Source of the DNA: Lachnospiraceae bacterium
Lineage (GTDB): Bacteria; Bacillota; Clostridia; Lachnospirales; Lachnospiraceae
DNA: 7,191 nt
Direction: 5' to 3'
Assembly (NCBI GenBank): GCA_900753305.1
Contig: CAADYR010000129.1
Coordinates: 1 to 7,191, forward strand
Of this stretch, positions 1 to 5,082 are shown piece by piece; positions within the stretch are counted from its first letter, which is position 1; every line of letters begins with the position of its first letter. The notes under the pieces are model-generated. The model worked only from the letters and a program-made list of their open reading frames with translations. It did no database searches and was not told where the DNA came from. A program made the translations under genes and the position numbers.

Positions 1-598
1 AGAGAGTGGACAGATTCATCAGATAGGGGAAATTGTATTTGAAAAAGTATGTCAGATGATTCAAAATGAACATATAGAACAGTATGGGTTGGAATATATT
101 GAAGTGAATCTGTCTATGGCGCAGTGTTCTGATGATAAACTTGCAGAACGTTATATTCATATAATGGAAAGAAATGGAATTGACCCTAAATATATTAATC
201 TGGAGATAACAGAATCAGCCACTGTGGAAATGAAGCAGAAACTGCTTGCCAATATGGAACAGATGATAGAGTATGGGGTTACTTTTTCACTGGATGATTT
301 TGGAACAGGACAGTCTAACCTGAATTATATTATGGAGATGCCTGTGCAGATCGTGAAGTTTGACAGAGAAATGACGAATGCCTATTTTGAAAGTCGTAAA
401 GGAAGGTTTGTTATGAACGCTGCCATGCATATGATTCAGGGAATGGAGCTTGGGATTGTATCAGAAGGCATTGAGACAAAAGAACAGCTTGATACAATGA
501 TAAATTTGGGAATTGATTATATTCAGGGATTTTATTTTTCCAAACCGTTACCTTTAGATCAGTTTATGGCATTTGTGAAAGACAAGAATATGCATTGA
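1..598 (+). CDS. EAL-domain cyclic-di-GMP phosphodiesterase, C-terminal part (5' end outside window)
   Basis: The reading frame is open from base 2 to the stop at 596-598, giving 198 visible residues; the internal ATG at 56 is not a real start because EAL homology continues upstream of it (IGE.VFEKVC). EAL domains hydrolyse c-di-GMP to pGpG. The EAL tripeptide itself and any N-terminal GGDEF, sensor or membrane part lie off the left edge. The remaining catalytic set is present, numbered from the first visible codon: N36 in VNLS, E68 and E71 in LEITES, D98-D99 in DDFGTG, K119 in VKFD, E155 in SEGIET and Q175 in QGFYFSKPLP. The spacings between these residues agree with my recollection of the Pseudomonas RocR EAL domain, so the enzyme is probably active rather than a degenerate c-di-GMP receptor. 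Loop 6 (DDFGTG) is canonical. The product is cytosolic at this end. No terminator hairpin with a T-run follows, so transcription may continue into the secreted-protein gene at 693. Confidence 0.93.
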   Translation, partial: ESGQIHQIGEIVFEKVCQMIQNEHIEQYGLEYIEVNLSMAQCSDDKLAERYIHIMERNGIDPKYINLEITESATVEMKQKLLANMEQMIEYGVTFSLDDFGTGQSNLNYIMEMPVQIVKFDREMTNAYFESRKGRFVMNAAMHMIQGMELGIVSEGIETKEQLDTMINLGIDYIQGFYFSKPLPLDQFMAFVKDKNMH

Positions 599-634
599 CA
601 CTCTTTTGAAACGAATTTATAATAATATTATAAA
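595..634 (+). promoter_or_regulatory. Two overlapping sigma-A promoters for the secreted SH3-like protein
   Basis: Promoter A is TTGACA (595-600), a 17-base spacer and TATAAT (618-623), a perfect match to the sigma-A consensus. Its -35 box overlaps the stop codon of the EAL gene. Promoter B is TTGAAA (606-611), a 17-base spacer and TATAAA (629-634), displaced by exactly 11 bases. Start sites are expected near 630 and 641, leaving leaders of about 50-65 bases before the ATG at 693. The boxes are seen directly; activity is inferred. The region is AT-rich, which raises the chance that promoter B is fortuitous, but promoter A is very unlikely to be accidental. Confidence 0.82.
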
Positions 635-635
635 A

Positions 636-650
636 TGACTGATACAGTCA
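636..650. repeat. 15-base perfect palindrome in the leader of the secreted-protein gene
   Basis: TGACTG, ATA, CAGTCA forms a 6-base inverted repeat with a 3-base centre. It lies just downstream of the two -10 boxes, over the expected start site of promoter B. No T-run follows, so it is not a terminator; a repressor operator or a small 5' RNA hairpin are the likelier roles. An 8-base direct repeat, AATTATGT, follows at 650-657 and 663-670. Function is inference only. Confidence 0.45.
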
Positions 651-680
651 ATTATGTAAAATAATTATGTGATTCGTGAA

Positions 681-686
681 AGAGGG
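681..686 (+). promoter_or_regulatory. Ribosome binding site that sets the start at 693
   Basis: AGAGGG at 681-686 sits 6 bases before ATG 693. It lies inside the longer frame that could begin at GTG 669, or abuts ATG 687, so those two upstream starts have no usable Shine-Dalgarno site. This favours ATG 693. Confidence 0.7.
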
Positions 687-692
687 ATGAAT

Positions 693-1457
693 ATGTACAG
701 AACAAAGATAAGAAATTATAGATTGCTTGTAACAGGTGTGCTGATATGCAGTTTGCTATTTAGTATGGTACAGCCAATAAAGGCATATGCGTATGGGATA
801 ACACAGACAGATGTGAAGATGTATACTACATCCGGAACACCGGTATATGCAACGCCGGATGTTAGCAGTGGTGTTGTTGCATATCTGGAACGTTTCGTAA
901 ATGTGACTGTAACAGGAATAACAGACAATGGATTCTACAGGATAGATCTTAATGGTGATTATTATATTCCGGGACCGTATCTGATCAGCTCTGTTCAGCC
1001 TGCTAAGACGGAAAAACAGAAGGCTTTGGAAAATCTGGATAAGTTTGCCAAAGCGTATGCAGATCAGTTGGAAATAATGAAGGATTATAGTACTGCATTT
1101 GCACTGCTTGATGTAACGGGTGATGGAGTCCCGGAGCTGTTTGATCTGGCGGGACAGGAAATATATACCTATTATGGAGAACGGGCAGTGATGATGTATT
1201 ATTCTGAGTATCCTGTTACCTTTTATTATGATAAAAAAGATAACAAACTGTTAGGAAAGTACACATGGAATAAGCAGGAAATATGGGAAGTATATTATAC
1301 AGACAATTCACTGCTGCCATGGGGACAGATCAGATGCTTTTCAACGGACGCATCAGCATATAAAGCCAATTCAACCGCAGTGGCACACTCATATACAAAT
1401 GATGATGAAACCAGGGCGGATATGTATAATATATTAAAGAAACTTTTATCACTGTAG
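693..1457 (+). CDS. Secreted SH3-like domain protein with a calcium-loop-like motif, function unknown
   Basis: A 254-residue protein when started at ATG 693; an in-frame GTG at 669 and ATG at 687 are less well placed. Residues 1-33 look like a Sec signal peptide: a basic N-terminus (R3, K5, R7, R10), a hydrophobic core at about 11-26, and an AYA motif at 31-33 suggesting cleavage after A33. No lipobox Cys, LPXTG or C-terminal anchor is visible, so release or loose wall association is likely. Residues 37-100 resemble a bacterial SH3-like module (VKMYTTSGTPVYATPD, ending in GDYYIPGPYL). About 105-130 is charged and helical. Residues 138-149 (LLDVTGDGVPEL) resemble an EF-hand or FG-GAP-type loop, with D140, T142, D144 and E148 as possible calcium ligands. 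The remainder is aromatic-rich with no family I recognise and no visible peptidase or hydrolase motif. It lies 94 bases after the EAL gene, with its own promoters and its own terminator. A wall-binding or exopolysaccharide-related role is a guess from the SH3-like module. Confidence 0.85.
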   Translation: MYRTKIRNYRLLVTGVLICSLLFSMVQPIKAYAYGITQTDVKMYTTSGTPVYATPDVSSGVVAYLERFVNVTVTGITDNGFYRIDLNGDYYIPGPYLISSVQPAKTEKQKALENLDKFAKAYADQLEIMKDYSTAFALLDVTGDGVPELFDLAGQEIYTYYGERAVMMYYSEYPVTFYYDKKDNKLLGKYTWNKQEIWEVYYTDNSLLPWGQIRCFSTDASAYKANSTAVAHSYTNDDETRADMYNILKKLLSL

Positions 1458-1469
1458 TTGTGATTGTGG

Positions 1470-1512
1470 ATCCGGTCAGTACAGGACAATTCTTGACTGA
1501 CCGGATTGTTTT
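1470..1512 (+). terminator. Intrinsic terminator of the secreted-protein gene
   Basis: A perfect 11-base inverted repeat, ATCCGGTCAGT at 1470-1480 and ACTGACCGGAT at 1496-1506, with a 15-base loop, is followed by a T-rich tail (TGTTTT, 1507-1512). It begins 13 bases after the stop codon and isolates the gene from miaB. Confidence 0.85.
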
Positions 1513-1515
1513 GCC

Positions 1516-1544
1516 TTGCATCTTTGTATAAAATAATATATAAT
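1516..1544 (+). promoter_or_regulatory. Probable sigma-A promoter of miaB
   Basis: A perfect -10 box TATAAT (1539-1544) lies 17 bases after a weak -35 TTGCAT (1516-1521, 3 of 6 matches). The expected start near 1551 would place the ATG at 1553 almost on the first transcribed base, which supports translation from ATG 1595 instead. A small inverted repeat, GTGC/GCAC at 1555-1558 and 1565-1568, lies in the resulting leader of about 44 bases. Confidence 0.6.
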
Positions 1545-1584
1545 CAGCGAGGATGTGCGTCATTGCACGAAATGCAGGTAGATT

Positions 1585-1588
1585 GGAG
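1585..1588 (+). promoter_or_regulatory. Ribosome binding site that sets the miaB start at 1595
   Basis: GGAG at 1585-1588 with 6 bases to ATG 1595. The longer frame from ATG 1553 has only a GAGG directly abutting its ATG, with no spacing, so the shorter start is preferred. Confidence 0.75.
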
Positions 1589-1594
1589 ATAAGA

Positions 1595-3052
1595 ATGAGA
1601 CAGGAAGAACTCGAACAAAGACTGGATGAAATAGATCTGACAAAAGAAGCTCCGGCACAGGAGCCACAGCGTCAGTATTATTATATGAAAAAAGCCAGAC
1701 AGATCGTGGCAGAACAGGAGAAAACTCTGGGGCGCAGACCGACAGCCTGTGCAGTAACATTTGGCTGCCAGATGAATGCTAAGGACAGTGAGAAGCTGAT
1801 CGGTATTCTGGAAACAATAGGTTATGAGATCATAGAGGATGAATCAGCAGATCTCGTATTTTATAATACGTGTACGGTTCGTGATAATGCAAATCAAAGG
1901 GTATACGGTCGACTGGGATTTCTCAATACCATGAAAAAGAAAAATCCACACAAAATCATTGCTTTGTGCGGATGTATGATGCAGGAAACGACAGTAATCG
2001 AAAAAATTAAAAAGAGCTATTCTTTTGTAGATTTAATATTCGGAACACACAATATTTACAAGTTTGCCGAGCTGTTGACCACGGTATATCAAAGCGACAG
2101 AATGGTCATTGATATCTGGAAAGATACAGATAAGATCGTTGAAGACCTTCCGGCAGAGCGTAAGTATTCTTTTAAATCAGGTGTTAATATTATGTTCGGC
2201 TGTAATAATTTCTGCAGTTATTGCATTGTTCCTTATGTGAGAGGACGTGAGAGAAGCCGTAATCCAAAGGATATTATCAGAGAAATCGAGCAACTGGTTT
2301 CTGAGGGTGTAGTAGAAGTCATGCTGCTTGGACAGAATGTAAATTCCTATGGTAAAAATCTGGAAGAACCCATGACATTTGCGCAGCTTTTGCGCGAAGT
2401 TGAGAAGATAGAAGGATTGAAGAGAATCCGTTTTATGACATCCCACCCCAAGGATTTGTCAGATGAACTGATCCAGGTCATGAAAGAATCCAAAAAGATA
2501 TGCAGGCATCTGCATTTGCCATTACAGGCAGGATCTACGAGAATTCTGACTGCAATGAACAGAAGATATACCAAGGAACAATATCTGGCTCTTGCTAAAA
2601 AGATCAGACAGGAAATTCCGGATATTTCACTGACGACTGATCTGATCGTCGGATTCCCTGGAGAGACTGCAGCGGATGTGGATGAAACAATTGAAGTGGT
2701 AAAAGAAGTACAGTATGATAATGCATTTACTTTTATCTATTCCAAAAGAACAGGGACACCTGCTGCCGCAATGGACAATCCTGTATCAGAACAGGAGATA
2801 AAGGAGAATTTCGACAGATTACTCAAGGTCGTACAGGAAACTGCCAGAGAACGCGTACAGCGTCTGGAAGGCCAGACATTAGAAGCATTGGTCGAAGAAG
2901 TGAATGAACAGGATGCATCACTTCTTACCGGAAGATTATCCAATAATACTATTGTACATTTTCCGGGAGATAAAGAACTGGTCGGTTCTATTGTTAATGT
3001 TAAATTGAAAGAATGTCATGGATTCTATTACATAGGAGAAATGGCAGATTAA
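1595..3052 (+). CDS. miaB: tRNA-2-methylthio-N6-dimethylallyladenosine synthase MiaB
   Basis: A 485-residue radical-SAM methylthiotransferase. It adds a methylthio group to C2 of N6-isopentenyladenosine at position 37 of tRNAs reading UNN codons, after MiaA; it acts in the cytosol and needs two 4Fe-4S clusters. The N-terminal methylthiotransferase domain (about 50-160) carries the auxiliary-cluster cysteines C58 (FGCQMN), C93 (NTCTVR) and C127 (CGCMMQ). The radical-SAM domain (about 195-420) carries the C203, C207, C210 triad in a CxxxCxxC motif, plus GQNVNSYG at 246-253 and HLPLQAGS at 307-314. A TRAM RNA-binding domain fills about 421-485. QMN after the first cysteine and the NTCTVR context favour MiaB over the MtaB and RimO relatives. 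The first 50 residues, with a YYYMKKA stretch at 28-34, form an extension that I associate with clostridial MiaB proteins. A frame from ATG 1553 would add 14 residues but lacks a spaced ribosome binding site. All six cluster cysteines are present, so the enzyme should be active. It has its own promoter and terminator. Confidence 0.96.
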   Translation: MRQEELEQRLDEIDLTKEAPAQEPQRQYYYMKKARQIVAEQEKTLGRRPTACAVTFGCQMNAKDSEKLIGILETIGYEIIEDESADLVFYNTCTVRDNANQRVYGRLGFLNTMKKKNPHKIIALCGCMMQETTVIEKIKKSYSFVDLIFGTHNIYKFAELLTTVYQSDRMVIDIWKDTDKIVEDLPAERKYSFKSGVNIMFGCNNFCSYCIVPYVRGRERSRNPKDIIREIEQLVSEGVVEVMLLGQNVNSYGKNLEEPMTFAQLLREVEKIEGLKRIRFMTSHPKDLSDELIQVMKESKKICRHLHLPLQAGSTRILTAMNRRYTKEQYLALAKKIRQEIPDISLTTDLIVGFPGETAADVDETIEVVKEVQYDNAFTFIYSKRTGTPAAAMDNPVSEQEIKENFDRLLKVVQETARERVQRLEGQTLEALVEEVNEQDASLLTGRLSNNTIVHFPGDKELVGSIVNVKLKECHGFYYIGEMAD

Positions 3053-3061
3053 TCAAAATAT

Positions 3062-3101
3062 ACAATGCCACGGTGTGAAATCGTGGCATTGTTGCTGTTT
3101 T
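3062..3101 (+). terminator. Intrinsic terminator of miaB
   Basis: A perfect 11-base inverted repeat, ACAATGCCACG at 3062-3072 and CGTGGCATTGT at 3082-3092, has a 9-base loop and an interrupted T-rich tail ending in TTTT (3098-3101). It starts 9 bases after the miaB stop. The tail is less uniform than usual, so termination may be partial. Confidence 0.8.
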
Positions 3102-3123
3102 ACCCAATTTTGTATTTCCTCCC

Positions 3124-3152
3124 TTGAAATCTCGAATATTTAGGCATATGAT
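3124..3152 (+). promoter_or_regulatory. Sigma-A promoter of the SulP transporter gene
   Basis: TTGAAA (3124-3129), a 17-base spacer and TATGAT (3147-3152) match the sigma-A consensus at 5 of 6 bases in each box. The start is expected near 3159, giving a leader of about 60 bases before ATG 3221. It lies downstream of the miaB terminator, so the transporter gene is probably transcribed alone. Confidence 0.78.
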
Positions 3153-3173
3153 GAGAAAGGTTTTTACAAAATT

Positions 3174-3208
3174 TTTAGAAATACATAAGAGACTATTTAG
3201 AAATAGTC
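3174..3208. repeat. Direct repeat and palindrome in the sulP leader
   Basis: The 10-mer TTTAGAAATA occurs at 3174-3183 and again at 3196-3205, 22 bases apart. The second copy is embedded in an 8+8 inverted repeat, GACTATTT (3191-3198), AG, AAATAGTC (3201-3208). The palindrome ends 2 bases before the AGGGAG ribosome binding site (3211-3216). It could be a paired regulator-binding site or an RNA hairpin that limits ribosome access. No T-run follows, so it is not a terminator. Function is inference. Confidence 0.5.
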
Positions 3209-3220
3209 GAAGGGAGAACT

Positions 3221-4894
3221 ATGGAAAAATTAAAGCCGAAGCTGTTCTCAGTCATGAAGACTTATACAAAAGAACAGTTCGTAAAAGACGTTGTAGCAGG
3301 TATTATTGTAGCTATTATTGCGCTGCCTTTATCAATTGCGCTTGCACTTGCATCGGGTGTCGGACCTGAACAGGGTATTTATACAGCTATTGTTGCCGGA
3401 TTCCTGATTTCATTTCTGGGTGGAAGCCGTGTACAGATTGCCGGACCTACTGCCGCATTTGCAACTATTGTTGCTGGTATTGTAGCGGATAAGGGTATGG
3501 ATGGACTGGTACTGGCGACTGTACTGGCAGGTATTATTCTGGTTGTTATGGGCTTCTTGCGTCTGGGCAATCTGATCAAATATATTCCTTATACGATAAC
3601 GACAGGATTTACTGCAGGTATTGCAGTAACAATCGCAATCGGTCAGATCAAGGATTTTCTGGGACTGACCTATCCGGCAGGAACAGTAACGATCGAAACA
3701 ATGCAAAAGGCAAAAGCAGTTATTGCCAACATAGCAACGATTAACTGGCAGGCATTTATTGTAGGAGCTGTATGCCTGGCTATTTTGATTGTATGGCCAT
3801 ATATTAATAAGACAATACCGGGGTCACTGATTGCAGTCATTGTTGGAATCCTTATGGTGAAGCTTTTGAATATGAACGTTAATACTATTGGTGATCTGTA
3901 TGAAATCAGCAATAAATTACCGGTTCCTCATATTCCAGGTTTTACACTGACTGATATTGGAGAGGTATTACCGGACGCATTTACCATTGCGATTCTGGCA
4001 GCGATTGAATCTTTATTATCCTGTGTTGTTGCAGACAGTATGATCAATTCCAAGCATCGTTCTAATATGGAACTGATTGCACAGGGTGTTGGTAATATTG
4101 GTTCAGCGCTGTTTGGCGGTATCCCTGCAACTGGTGCAATTGCAAGAACAGCAGCGAATATTAAGAATGGAGGACGTACTCCTATTGCAGGTATGGTCCA
4201 TTCCATTACATTGATTCTGATTCTGGTTGTATTAATGCCGTATGCAGCATTGATCCCAATGCCATGTATTGCAGCTATTTTATTCATGGTTGCATATAAT
4301 ATGTGTGGTTGGCGTACTTTTGCCGGATTGTGCAAATCAGCGCCTAAGAGTGATATTATTGTATTGGTGCTGACTTTTGCCCTGACAGTTATTTTTGACC
4401 TTGTAGTGGCAATTGAAGTAGGTATTCTTCTGGCTGCAATCCTGTTTATGAAACGTATGAGTGATGTAACAGAAGTAGAAGGATGGAAGTATCTTGATGA
4501 TGAGGATGATCCTGACAGTATTTCTTTAAGAGCAGTTCCGGAACATACTTTGGTTTATGAAGTATCAGGTCCTATGTTCTTTGGTGCAGCAGATAAGATT
4601 CTTAAAATTTCTGTAAAGGAAGACACAAGATTCCTTATCATACGTATGAGAAGTGTAAATGCAATTGATGCAACAGCAATGCATTCTCTGGAACAGCTTT
4701 ATGACAGTTTCCGGGCAAAGGGAATTCAGATCATTCTTTCTCATGTAAATGAACAGCCACGTTCTGTTATGGATAAAGCAGGATTTACAGAAAAGATAGG
4801 AGAAGAAAATTTCTGTATCCATATTGATGAAGCGCTGGAACGTGCTCATCTTTTGGCTGAAGTGGAGAACAGACTGGATACGAAGGCTTTTTGA
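3221..4894 (+). CDS. SulP/SLC26-family anion transporter with C-terminal STAS domain
   Basis: A 557-residue inner-membrane transporter; length and architecture fit SulP. ATG 3221 follows AGGGAG by 4 bases. Residues 1-21 are a short cytosolic N-terminus. Residues 22 to about 410 hold many hydrophobic segments, consistent with the family's 14-helix 7+7 inverted fold. Family landmarks are PLSIALALASGVGPEQGIY (36-54), QIAGPTAAFATI (72-83, the TM3 half-helix region), AAIESLL with E263 (260-266, TM8) and the GGIPATGAIARTAANI stretch (299-314, the TM10 region). The TM8-TM10 stretch recalls the DauA/YchM branch, which moves C4-dicarboxylates, but bicarbonate or sulfate carriers share the same motifs, so the substrate is undecided. 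The STAS domain spans about 440-545 (VYEVSGPMFFGAADKI), and its AIDATAM stretch (481-487) puts T485 roughly where anti-sigma antagonists carry their phosphorylated serine. An acidic linker (DDEDDPD, 426-432) joins the halves. The gene lies alone between miaB and mutS with its own promoter, leader repeats and terminator. No sulfur-assimilation or carbonic anhydrase gene is adjacent to suggest a substrate. Confidence 0.93.
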   Translation: MEKLKPKLFSVMKTYTKEQFVKDVVAGIIVAIIALPLSIALALASGVGPEQGIYTAIVAGFLISFLGGSRVQIAGPTAAFATIVAGIVADKGMDGLVLATVLAGIILVVMGFLRLGNLIKYIPYTITTGFTAGIAVTIAIGQIKDFLGLTYPAGTVTIETMQKAKAVIANIATINWQAFIVGAVCLAILIVWPYINKTIPGSLIAVIVGILMVKLLNMNVNTIGDLYEISNKLPVPHIPGFTLTDIGEVLPDAFTIAILAAIESLLSCVVADSMINSKHRSNMELIAQGVGNIGSALFGGIPATGAIARTAANIKNGGRTPIAGMVHSITLILILVVLMPYAALIPMPCIAAILFMVAYNMCGWRTFAGLCKSAPKSDIIVLVLTFALTVIFDLVVAIEVGILLAAILFMKRMSDVTEVEGWKYLDDEDDPDSISLRAVPEHTLVYEVSGPMFFGAADKILKISVKEDTRFLIIRMRSVNAIDATAMHSLEQLYDSFRAKGIQIILSHVNEQPRSVMDKAGFTEKIGEENFCIHIDEALERAHLLAEVENRLDTKAF

Positions 4895-4935
4895 TGAATG
4901 ATTCTCAATCGCTCATATTATGTAAATATAGGACT

Positions 4936-4963
4936 TTGAAAAATTCCATGGATGTGTTAGAAT
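4936..4963 (+). promoter_or_regulatory. Possible promoter just upstream of a terminator
   Basis: TTGAAA (4936-4941), a 16-base spacer and TAGAAT (4958-4963), with a TG one base before the -10 box (4955-4956), resemble an extended -10 sigma-A promoter. Transcription would start near 4970 and meet the hairpin at 4979-5010 within about 40 bases. Either it is a chance match in the sulP 3' region, or it drives a very short RNA or an attenuated mutS transcript. Confidence 0.4.
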
Positions 4964-4970
4964 ATGGAAT
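4943..4970. repeat. Inverted repeat spanning the candidate promoter
   Basis: ATTCCAT (4943-4949) and ATGGAAT (4964-4970) are perfect 7-base arms with centres 21 bases apart, two helical turns. They flank the -10 box of the candidate promoter at 4936-4963. An operator-like arrangement is possible; a 7-base match in AT-rich DNA could also be chance. Confidence 0.35.
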
Positions 4971-4978
4971 GGGCAGAG

Positions 4979-5010
4979 ACGGGCAAAACAATATGCTTTT
5001 GCCCGTTTTT
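4979..5010 (+). terminator. Strong intrinsic terminator after the SulP gene
   Basis: A perfect 10-base inverted repeat, ACGGGCAAAA at 4979-4988 and TTTTGCCCGT at 4997-5006, has an 8-base loop and continues into a run of five Ts (5006-5010). It lies 84 bases after the sulP stop, an unusually long gap, and 72 bases before mutS. A second GGGCA at 4971-4975 could compete for TGCCC at 5000-5004. Confidence 0.9.
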
Positions 5011-5038
5011 GAGTGCTGTCCGGAATAATTAGTACAAT
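5009..5038 (+). promoter_or_regulatory. Probable sigma-A promoter of mutS
   Basis: TTGAGT (5009-5014, 4 of 6 matches), an 18-base spacer and TACAAT (5033-5038, 5 of 6) follow the terminator directly; the -35 box shares its first two Ts with the terminator tail. The start is expected near 5045, about 38 bases before ATG 5083. Confidence 0.6.
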
Positions 5039-5082
5039 AAAACAGGATAAATACAAGATAGATAGAAAGGCATAGGTAGAGT

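Noticed and set aside
630..692. c-di-GMP riboswitch in the secreted-protein leader
   Set aside because: The leader is only about 60 bases, AT-rich, and lacks the conserved GEMM motifs; the EAL neighbour alone is not evidence.
1553..1594. Upstream start for miaB at ATG 1553
   Set aside because: The GAGG before it abuts the ATG and the predicted transcript start is at about 1551; GGAG with 6-base spacing favours ATG 1595.
3124..3369. 81-codon + strand open frame overlapping the sulP leader and start
   Set aside because: It begins at a TTG that is the -35 box of the sulP promoter, has no ribosome binding site, overlaps the well-supported sulP start in another frame, and encodes a Cys/Arg-rich sequence typical of an out-of-frame reading.
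3928..4335. 135-codon - strand open frame inside sulP
   Set aside because: It is antisense to a conserved transporter; its composition mirrors sulP codons and no ribosome binding site or promoter is apparent.
4895..4913. Fur-box-like sequence (TGAGAATCATT on the - strand)
   Set aside because: About 12 of 19 positions fit the classical Fur box by hand alignment, one half-site is poor, and no iron-related gene is adjacent; too weak to call.
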